From contig JBGCDD010000252.1 in the NCBI GenBank assembly GCA_045105075.1, forward strand, positions 1 to 15,211: 15,211 bases of DNA, in the 5' to 3' direction. Below, in pieces: positions 1 to 6,238 of the stretch; position 1 is the first letter of the stretch; each line of letters begins with the position of its first letter. Position numbers and translations under genes: made by a program. Below the pieces are notes generated by a model. That model was not told where the DNA came from, ran no database searches, and worked only from the letters and a program-made list of their open reading frames with translations. Origin of the DNA: JBGCDD01 sp045105075. Lineage in GTDB: Bacteria > Pseudomonadota > Alphaproteobacteria > Rhodobacterales > Rhodobacteraceae.

Positions 1-1
1 T

Positions 2-547
2 GGCGGCATGATCGTGGCGCCATTGGTGATGCCCGAAGTGATCACCGGCCTGTCATTGCTGGTGTTTATCATCACGCTCAATCAACTCATCGGCTGGCCC
101 TCTGAGCGCGGGTTCATGACCATCACGATCGCGCATATTACGTTTTCGATGGCCTATGTGGCCGTCACCATTCAGGCCCGCTTGACGGGAATGGGCCAGG
201 ACCTGGAAGAAGCGGCCGCAGATCTGGGGGCCAAGCCCTTCAAGGTGCTGACGGCGATCACTTTGCCGCGCCTGACCCCGGCGCTGGTTTCTGGTTGGTT
301 GCTGGCCTTTACCCTGTCGCTGGATGATCTGGTGATCGCCAGTTTCGTCACCGGACCCGGCGCGAACACCCTGCCGATCCTGATATTCTCGCGCATCCGG
401 GTTGGTCTGAGGCCAGACATCAACGCGTTGGCCACAATCATTATTCTGGTTATTTCCGTTTGTGTCGCCATCGCCGCGATCCTGATGTTGCGCCAACAAC
501 GGGCGCTGGAACGAGACCAAAGAATGGCACAAGGCGAGGAACACTAG
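2..547 (+). CDS. potI: PotI-like ABC transporter permease, 5'-truncated
   Basis: This is an inner-membrane permease subunit of a spermidine/putrescine-type ABC importer (PotI/YdcV class of the BPD_transp_1 family), which would form half of the substrate channel with a PotH-like partner upstream. The frame is open to the window edge, so the ATG at base 8 is probably internal. Family members are about 270-280 residues, so roughly the first 90-100 are missing. The visible part starts at the characteristic segment APLVMPEVITGLSLL. It contains the EAA loop that contacts the ATPase (EEAAADLGA, then ITLPRLTPALVSGW, about residues 67-96 of the visible part) and the PotI-typical LAFTLSLDDLVIASF segment, and ends with a last hydrophobic helix and a charged tail. 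The next gene starts one base after the TAG stop, so the two are probably cotranscribed. Family assignment is firm. The substrate (polyamine, betaine or another cationic amine) is not determined. Confidence 0.93.
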   Translation, partial: GGMIVAPLVMPEVITGLSLLVFIITLNQLIGWPSERGFMTITIAHITFSMAYVAVTIQARLTGMGQDLEEAAADLGAKPFKVLTAITLPRLTPALVSGWLLAFTLSLDDLVIASFVTGPGANTLPILIFSRIRVGLRPDINALATIIILVISVCVAIAAILMLRQQRALERDQRMAQGEEH

Positions 548-548
548 A

Positions 549-1193
549 GTGGATGCAACGACGGCCCCAAAGAAACGACGCACCGCCTCTCGGGAAGTCC
601 GTCGCAAGCAGCTGATCATGGCGGCGATAGATTGCATTTCCAAGCGCGGCTTTGCCCAGACCACCCTGCGCCACGTGACGGAAAAGGCGAAACTTTCGCA
701 CGGGGTGGTCAATTACCACTTCGACAGCAAAGAGGCTCTTTATGATGCGACCCTGGGGTTTTTGGCAGCCGAGCATTATGCCACCTGGACGCACTACCTC
801 AGCGCGGCTGGCCCAACGGCGCCGCAACGTCTCGAGGCGATCATTCGCGCAGATTTTGACAAGAAAATTTGCACGCGCAAGCGGTTGGCCGTGTGGTTTG
901 CGTTCTGGGGCCAGGCGAAATACCGGCCCAATTATCTGAAGATCCACAACAGCTTTGACAACGAGCGCTACAGTGAAATCGTCAGGATTTGCGAAGAAAT
1001 CATCCCCGCAGGCGACACCAAGGACAAAGATGTTGCGCAGGCCGCGCGCATTATTGAATCCCTGGTGGATGGCGCCTGGCTTTGTCTGATGCTCTACCCT
1101 GAGATCGCTGATCGCAAAGTGTCGCGCGATGATTGCCTGCACACTCTGGCGATGTTGTTCCCTGATCACTTCCCGGCTCAATCCGCCAGCTGA
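549..1193 (+). CDS. BetI-like TetR-family transcriptional regulator
   Basis: A 214-residue TetR-type repressor. The N-terminal helix-turn-helix lies at about residues 20-62 (TTLRHVTEKAKLSHGVVNYHF), followed by an all-helical ligand domain. The C-terminal half resembles BetI, the choline-responsive repressor: LAVWFAFWGQ at 113-122 and LVDGAWL at 172-178 match positions typical of that subfamily. I chose the GTG at 549 because the strong ribosome-binding site AAGGCGAGGA at 531-540 sits eight bases before it and no better start exists before the HTH. The gene starts one base after the permease stop, which suggests translational coupling. By position it probably controls the transporter operon and perhaps the cupin/dehydrogenase genes. 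A palindrome at 2022-2035 is a possible target. Its ligand could be the transported amine. The name BetI is avoided because the bet genes are not in view. Confidence 0.9.
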   Translation: MDATTAPKKRRTASREVRRKQLIMAAIDCISKRGFAQTTLRHVTEKAKLSHGVVNYHFDSKEALYDATLGFLAAEHYATWTHYLSAAGPTAPQRLEAIIRADFDKKICTRKRLAVWFAFWGQAKYRPNYLKIHNSFDNERYSEIVRICEEIIPAGDTKDKDVAQAARIIESLVDGAWLCLMLYPEIADRKVSRDDCLHTLAMLFPDHFPAQSAS

Positions 1194-1199
1194 AAGCGC

Positions 1200-1937
1200 T
1201 CAGGTGATTGCAACCTGCGCATAGTATTTCTTGATGAACTGCGGGATTTTCCAGCTGCAGACGGTCCCTTTCGGGATAAAAAAGCAATCTCCCGCTGTGA
1301 CAGTGTGAACTGTGCCATTTTCTTCGGTGATCACAGCCTCGCCTTCGATCACTTTGACAAACTCATGCACGGAAAACGGCTCCATTTCGAATTCGCCAGT
1401 TTCGCTCGACCACAGCCCAACGGTCATGTTGCCGGCGTCATTGGTAAAGGCCACGTGGTCGCGTTCAACCGGCGCGCCGGGCTGTGACGCAATGTCCATG
1501 GGCGCGTCAGGGTCCATCACAACAACTGCCGCATCTGCCGCGCTCGGGGTTGTTGGTTGCGCATTTGGGTCGACGTAGGTGATGAAGAATTTCCTGAGGT
1601 ATTCGTCCTGTTTCCAGCTCATCTCGGCGCCATTTCGCAAGGCAACGCAATCGCCCGGCCCGGCCGGATGCGCCACCCCGTTGGCGTCGATCATGGCAAA
1701 ACCGCCCTCAAGCACCCAAATGAATTCGTCGCCGGGATAGGGGCCAAACGCCTCTTGCATAGTGGTCGTGTCCCAAACCCCAACTGTCAGTCCGATGGCC
1801 GGGTCTTCGTAAAACAGATGCCAATGCTGTTTGGGCAACGGTGATTGAAAATCCGCTGGATCGAGGTCCAGGGCGGTTAGGCCAACATCATTTGGACCGT
1901 TGGCAGACAGATGGATCAGGCGCGGTGTCGGTGTCAT
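1200..1937 (-). CDS. Two-domain cupin protein (DUF861/Cupin_3-like)
   Basis: A 245-residue protein with two cupin barrels. The first has its motifs at about 64-84 (PYPGDEFIWVLEGG) and 95-108 (GDCVALRNGAEMSW). The second has them at 187-203 (FSVHEFVKVIEGEAVI) and 216-230 (GDCFFIPKGTVCSW). This pattern fits the Cupin_3/DUF861 family, found in small enzymes and in ligand-binding proteins near amine and nitrogen catabolism genes. Possible metal ligands are His191 and Glu192 in domain 2; domain 1 has Asp70-Glu71 in place of His-Glu, so one barrel may be non-catalytic. The open frame runs upstream to 2057, but I chose the ATG at 1937: an AGAGG ribosome-binding site precedes it and the upstream residues look non-coding. 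The gene is convergent with the TetR gene (6-bp gap) and divergent from the dehydrogenase cluster. The function is not known; a role in handling the amine substrate or a product is inferred from location only. Confidence 0.85.
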   Translation of the reverse strand: MTPTPRLIHLSANGPNDVGLTALDLDPADFQSPLPKQHWHLFYEDPAIGLTVGVWDTTTMQEAFGPYPGDEFIWVLEGGFAMIDANGVAHPAGPGDCVALRNGAEMSWKQDEYLRKFFITYVDPNAQPTTPSAADAAVVVMDPDAPMDIASQPGAPVERDHVAFTNDAGNMTVGLWSSETGEFEMEPFSVHEFVKVIEGEAVITEENGTVHTVTAGDCFFIPKGTVCSWKIPQFIKKYYAQVAIT

Positions 1938-1992
1938 TGGAAACCTCTTTTGACGGATCAAAGGGAAGCAGGATCTGCCCCGTAATATGCTC

Positions 1993-2021
1993 TTGACTCG
2001 CGGTGATTTGCAACAAATGAT
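1993..2021 (+). promoter_or_regulatory. Candidate promoter of the dehydrogenase cluster
   Basis: TTGACT (1993-1998) and AATGAT (2016-2021) are separated by 17 bases and match the sigma-70 consensus at 5 of 6 and 4 of 6 positions. They lie in the divergent spacer between the cupin gene and the first dehydrogenase gene. The expected start of transcription falls inside the palindrome at 2022-2035. A second -10-like hexamer, TATAGT (2065-2070), lies closer to the gene but has no clear -35 partner. The assignment is by eye only. Confidence 0.35.
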
Positions 2022-2035
2022 TGAATGATCGTTCA
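2022..2035. promoter_or_regulatory. Candidate TetR-type operator (imperfect palindrome)
   Basis: TGAATGATCGTTCA is a 14-bp inverted repeat with one mismatched pair (T at 2026, G at 2031) around a central GATC. Its TGAA...TTCA ends resemble sites bound by many TetR-family repressors. It lies in the 194-bp divergent spacer between the cupin and dehydrogenase genes, right after a candidate -10 box, where a bound repressor would block transcription. The BetI-like regulator encoded at 549-1193 is the natural candidate to bind it, but this is inference. Confidence 0.4.
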
Positions 2036-2117
2036 GATAGAGCCAGACGTGTAACATTCTGATTTATAGTGTTTTCCGCCCGAAGATCGACACAAGACCA
2101 GACGAGGAATCTTCAAC

Positions 2118-2135
2118 ATGAGGACCACCACATGA
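2118..2135 (+). other. Possible five-residue leader ORF before first dehydrogenase gene
   Basis: ATG AGG ACC ACC ACA TGA would encode MRTTT. Its stop overlaps the start of the dehydrogenase gene as ATGA (2132-2135). It has its own ribosome-binding-like GAGGAA at 2104-2109, eight bases before its ATG, while the main gene's GAGG (2120-2123) lies inside it. It could couple or modulate translation of the first gene, or be chance. Confidence 0.2.
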
Positions 2136-4174
2136 GCCGTGATCCACGATTTGACATCCTCTTTGAGCCGGTCAAGATCGGCCCCGTCACAGCGCCCAAC
2201 CGGTTTTATCAAGTCCCCCATTGCAATGGCATGGGCCATCAATACCCGTCATCAATGGCTGAGATGCGCGGTGTAAAGGCCGAAGGCGGTTGGGGCGTTG
2301 TGAACACCGAGGAATGCGAAATCTCGCATACCTCCGAATTGACCAGCGCCATCGAGGGCCGTCTGTGGGACGACAGCGACATACCCGTTTTGGCCAAGAT
2401 GGTGGCCAAAATCCATGCGCATGGTGGCCTTGCCGGGATCGAGCTTGCCCATCTGGGCGCAGGTGTGGCCAATAACTACAGCCGTGAAATCCCGATGGGA
2501 CCCGCCGCGCGCCCGATTGACCTAACCGATCCGGTCCATGCCCGCGCCATGGACAAGGCCGACATCAAAGCCTTCCGCAAGATGCATGTCGATGCGGCGA
2601 TCCGCTCTCGGAACGCGGGTTTCGACATCGTCTATGTCTATGCCGGTCATGACATGACGACGCTGATGCATTTCCTGCAAGCTGACCGCAATGATCGCTC
2701 GGACGAATATGGCGGCAGTCTTGAAAACCGTGTCCGGCTGTTGCGCGAAGTGATAGAAGACACCAAAAACGCCATCGGCGATACTTGCGCCGTGGCCGTG
2801 CGTCTGGCGGTGGACGAAATGAAAGGCACGCGCGGCATTTCCAGCAACGGCGAAGGCCGCGAAATTGTCGAGATGCTCGCCGAACTGCCCGACCTGTGGG
2901 ATGTGAACGTCAGCGGTTGGGAAAACGACAGCGCCACGTCGCGCTTCACCGATGAGGGGTATCAAACCGACTATATCCGCTTCGTCAAACAGGTCACATC
3001 CAAGCCAGTGGTCGGCGTGGGGCGGTTCACCTCGCCTGACACGATGGTGTCTTTGGTCAAATCGGGGGTGCTGGATCTGATTGGGGCGGCACGTCCGTCC
3101 ATCGCCGACCCGTTTTTGCCCAACAAGATCAAAGAAGGCCGTGTGGAAGACATTCGCGAATGCATCGGGTGCAACATCTGTGTGTCAGGCGATTTTCTGA
3201 GCTCGCCGATGCGGTGCACACAAAACCCGACAATGGGCGAAGAATGGCGCAAAGGCTGGCACCCGGAACGGATCGCACCCAAATCTGCTGACGAAACGGT
3301 CCTGATTGTCGGCGGCGGCCCTGCGGGACTGGAAGCAGCCCGCGCCCTGGGCCAGCGCGGATACGAGGTCACTTTGGCAGAAGCGCGCGATCGTCTGGGC
3401 GGACGCGTGGACATCGAAAGCCAACTGCCCGGGCTTACGCAATGGCGACGCGTTGCCGATTACCGCGCATACCAGATCAGCCAGATGAGCAATGTCTCGA
3501 CCTACCTCAACAGCCCGTTGGACATCCATCAAGTGCTGGAATTTGAACCTGATCACATCGTTATGGCCACCGGATCAGACTGGGACACCACCGGCATCGG
3601 GCGCTCAAACCGGCGCGCCATCGCCGGGCATGATTGCGGTGTCGTCATCGGCGTCGATGCGATTTGTGCAGGAACGGCGCCGACTGGCCCCGTGGTGATC
3701 TTTGACGATGACTATTACTATATGGCTGGCGTGCTGGCCGAAAAATTGCGCCTCGACGGGCACGATGTCACCTATGTGACGCCGATGGCGGATGTATCGC
3801 ATTGGACCCACAACACCATGGAACAGGGCCGCATTCAGGCGCGTCTGATCGAGTTGGGCGTGACGATCATCGCGCACCATAACCTGGTTGGAATTGCCAA
3901 TGACCACGTCACCCTCAGCTGTGTGTTCACCGACGCTTTGAAAACCATATCCAGCGGCACGGTGATCCCTGTGGCCATGCGCAATCCCAAGTCGGACCTG
4001 TTCACACGCCTGCAAGGGCAGGTGCCGTCGGTGAGCCGAATTGGCGATTGCCACGCGCCGGGCACGATCGCGGCGGCGGTTTATGCGGGCCATCGATATG
4101 CGCGTGAACTCGGCGTGCCACCGCAGGACGGCGTGCCGTTCCGCCGCGAACTGCCTGCGCTGGCGGTGGATTGA
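2132..4174 (+). CDS. TMADH-family flavin/iron-sulfur amine dehydrogenase, paralogue 1
   Basis: A 680-residue enzyme of the trimethylamine/dimethylamine/histamine dehydrogenase family (old-yellow-enzyme-type barrel plus a 4Fe-4S site and an ADP-binding domain), expected to oxidise an amine in the cytoplasm and pass electrons to a flavoprotein. It aligns over its whole length with TMADH (about 730 residues), from RDPRFDILFEP to GTIAAAVYAGHRYARE. Cys31 matches the cysteine that carries covalent FMN. Tyr170, His173 and Asp266 match the catalytic triad. Cys344, 347, 350 and 362 match the 4Fe-4S ligands, with the last spacing one residue shorter. GGGPAGLEAA (394-403) is the nucleotide-binding loop. 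Of the TMADH aromatic bowl only Trp263 remains; Tyr60 is replaced by Glu61, Trp355 by Asp354, and Trp105 by Ala106. It is therefore probably not a trimethylamine dehydrogenase. I chose ATG 2132 over 2069 because homology starts at SRDPRF and GAGG lies eight bases before it. The next gene begins three bases after its stop. Confidence 0.92.
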   Translation: MSRDPRFDILFEPVKIGPVTAPNRFYQVPHCNGMGHQYPSSMAEMRGVKAEGGWGVVNTEECEISHTSELTSAIEGRLWDDSDIPVLAKMVAKIHAHGGLAGIELAHLGAGVANNYSREIPMGPAARPIDLTDPVHARAMDKADIKAFRKMHVDAAIRSRNAGFDIVYVYAGHDMTTLMHFLQADRNDRSDEYGGSLENRVRLLREVIEDTKNAIGDTCAVAVRLAVDEMKGTRGISSNGEGREIVEMLAELPDLWDVNVSGWENDSATSRFTDEGYQTDYIRFVKQVTSKPVVGVGRFTSPDTMVSLVKSGVLDLIGAARPSIADPFLPNKIKEGRVEDIRECIGCNICVSGDFLSSPMRCTQNPTMGEEWRKGWHPERIAPKSADETVLIVGGGPAGLEAARALGQRGYEVTLAEARDRLGGRVDIESQLPGLTQWRRVADYRAYQISQMSNVSTYLNSPLDIHQVLEFEPDHIVMATGSDWDTTGIGRSNRRAIAGHDCGVVIGVDAICAGTAPTGPVVIFDDDYYYMAGVLAEKLRLDGHDVTYVTPMADVSHWTHNTMEQGRIQARLIELGVTIIAHHNLVGIANDHVTLSCVFTDALKTISSGTVIPVAMRNPKSDLFTRLQGQVPSVSRIGDCHAPGTIAAAVYAGHRYARELGVPPQDGVPFRRELPALAVD

Positions 4175-4177
4175 TCC

Positions 4178-6226
4178 ATGGCGCGTGATCCCCGTTACGA
4201 TGTGCTGTTCGAGCCGGTCCAGATCGGGCCCGTCACCGCCAAGAACCGGTTCTATCAGGTGCCCCACTGCAATGGCATGGGCCGCAGCTATCCGTCCTCG
4301 ATGGCCGAAATGCGCCGCATCAAGGCTGAAGGCGGTTGGGCCGTTGTCACCACCGAAGAGGTCGAAATTCACCCCTCCGGTGATCATTCCCCGTGGATGG
4401 GCGGCCGCCTGTGGGAGGACAAAGACATTCCGGTTCTGGCGCGCATGTGCGACGGCGTGCATCAGCACGGCGCGCTTGCTGGGTGCGAGCTGAACCACGC
4501 CGGCGTCATGGCCGCGAACCGCTACAGCCGCGATGTGCCGCTGGCCCCCAGTCACACGCCCGTTGCTATGCCCGATCCGGTTCAGGCCCGCGCGATGGAC
4601 CTGTCCGACATCCGCAACCTGCGGCGTTGGCATCGCGACGCCGCATTGCGGGCAAAACAGGCCGGGTTTGACATCATCTATGTCTATGCCGGTCACCAGC
4701 TTTCGACGATCTCGCATTTCCTGTCGCCCTACCGCAATCGACGCAGCGATGCCTATGGCGGATCACTTGAAAACCGCGCCCGCCTGCTGCGCGACGTGCT
4801 TGAAGACACCCGCGACGCTGTGGGGGATACCTGCGCCATCGCCATTCGCCTGTCGGTTGATGAATTGCTGGGTCCGCAAGGCATCACCAGCGACGGCGAA
4901 GGGCGCGATCTGGTCGAAATGCTGGCCGAGCTGCCCGACCTGTGGGACGTAAACATCAGCGGTTGGGAGAACGACAGCGCGACCTCTCGGTTCAAGAGCT
5001 CGGGCTATCAGGAAGACTACATCCGTTGGGTCAAATCGGTCACATCCAAGCCGGTGGTGGGGGTTGGGCGCTATACTTCACCCGACGCGATGGTGTCGCT
5101 GGTCAACGGCGGCGTGCTGGATTTCATTGGTGCGGCGCGCCCCTCGATCGCGGATCCGTTTTTGCCCAACAAAATCGACGAAGGCCGGGTCGAGGACATC
5201 CGCGAATGCATCGGCTGCAATATCTGCGTGTCAGGCGACAACACCTTTGTCCCGATCCGGTGCACGCAAAACCCAACCATGGGCGAAGAATGGCGCAAGG
5301 GATGGCACCCTGAAAAGATCGCACCCGCCCCGGCGGAGCAAAGCGTTTTGATCATCGGCGCCGGACCTGCGGGGCTTGAAGCGGCGCGCGCTCTGGGGCA
5401 GCGTGGCTACCGGGTGACCCTGGCCGACCGCGCCACACAATTGGGCGGGCGATTGCGCGACGAGCGACGATTGCCCGGACTCGCCGAGTGGGGCCGCGTG
5501 GTCGATTACCGCGCCTGGCAAATCGGGCAGATGCCCAATGTCGAGGTGTTTCTCGACAGCGACATGAGCGCGCAGACGGTGCAAGAGTTTGGCGCCGATC
5601 ATGTGGGGCTTGCCACTGGTGCCAAATGGACCCGCGACGGTATTGGCCGCGAAAACCCGCGCGGAATTGACATCGACCAAGGCGCTCATGTTCTGTCGCC
5701 CGATGATATCATGGCCGGTCAGCGCCCCGATGGCGCAGTGGTGATTTTTGACGACGATCACTTTTACATGGGCGGCTTGCTGGCCGAACTGCTGTGTCAG
5801 GAGGGCCACGATGTCACCTTTGTGACCCCGTCGGCCTATGTCTCGGAATGGACCTCTCAGACCCTCGAACAACACCGCATTCAATCGCGCCTGATGAAAA
5901 GGGGCGTCACGGTTCATCTGTCGCACAATCTCACCCAGATTGGGGCGGACACGGCGACCCTTGTCTGTGGCTACACCGGGGCCGAAACCAAACTGAACGA
6001 CACCACGGCCTTGCTGGTGACAATGCGCGCGCCACATGACGCTCTCTATCACGATCTGGTCGGGCTTGACCTGCCCTCGCTGACGCGGATTGGCGATGTG
6101 CTGGCCCCCGGCACCATCGCAGCGGCCGTTTACGCAGGCCACCGCTTTGCCCGCGAGTTGGGCACAGCTGACCTCCCGAATGTGCCATTTCGGCGCGAAC
6201 TTCCCGCCCTTGCGCCACTTGATTGA
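4178..6226 (+). CDS. TMADH-family flavin/iron-sulfur amine dehydrogenase, paralogue 2
   Basis: A 682-residue close paralogue of the preceding enzyme, probably made by tandem duplication; long blocks such as GWENDSATSRF and RPSIADPFLPNKI are identical. It keeps Cys31 (covalent FMN), the Tyr170/His173/Asp266 triad, Cys344/347/350/362 for the 4Fe-4S cluster, and a GAGPAGLEAA nucleotide-binding loop at 394-403. As in paralogue 1, the bowl positions are Glu61, Trp263 and Asp354. The position of TMADH Trp105 is Asn106 in ELNHAG, which recalls ordinary old-yellow-enzyme barrels. These differences suggest a related but not identical substrate. Demethylases for dimethylglycine (DgcA) and N-methylproline (StcD) belong to this wider family, so N-demethylation of a betaine-type compound is possible. 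The ATG at 4178 lies three bases after the previous stop, with GGTGGA inside the end of that gene as ribosome-binding site. Confidence 0.92.
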   Translation: MARDPRYDVLFEPVQIGPVTAKNRFYQVPHCNGMGRSYPSSMAEMRRIKAEGGWAVVTTEEVEIHPSGDHSPWMGGRLWEDKDIPVLARMCDGVHQHGALAGCELNHAGVMAANRYSRDVPLAPSHTPVAMPDPVQARAMDLSDIRNLRRWHRDAALRAKQAGFDIIYVYAGHQLSTISHFLSPYRNRRSDAYGGSLENRARLLRDVLEDTRDAVGDTCAIAIRLSVDELLGPQGITSDGEGRDLVEMLAELPDLWDVNISGWENDSATSRFKSSGYQEDYIRWVKSVTSKPVVGVGRYTSPDAMVSLVNGGVLDFIGAARPSIADPFLPNKIDEGRVEDIRECIGCNICVSGDNTFVPIRCTQNPTMGEEWRKGWHPEKIAPAPAEQSVLIIGAGPAGLEAARALGQRGYRVTLADRATQLGGRLRDERRLPGLAEWGRVVDYRAWQIGQMPNVEVFLDSDMSAQTVQEFGADHVGLATGAKWTRDGIGRENPRGIDIDQGAHVLSPDDIMAGQRPDGAVVIFDDDHFYMGGLLAELLCQEGHDVTFVTPSAYVSEWTSQTLEQHRIQSRLMKRGVTVHLSHNLTQIGADTATLVCGYTGAETKLNDTTALLVTMRAPHDALYHDLVGLDLPSLTRIGDVLAPGTIAAAVYAGHRFARELGTADLPNVPFRRELPALAPLD

Positions 6227-6238
6227 CCGGAGACACCC

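Noticed and set aside
53..712. 219-codon minus-strand open frame opposite the permease and regulator
   Set aside because: It is the shadow of two well-supported plus-strand genes and has a random-looking, Arg/Gln-rich translation.
1938..2057. 40-residue N-terminal extension of the cupin protein
   Set aside because: It would cross the candidate promoter and palindrome and shows no homology-like features. The ATG at 1937 has a good ribosome-binding site.
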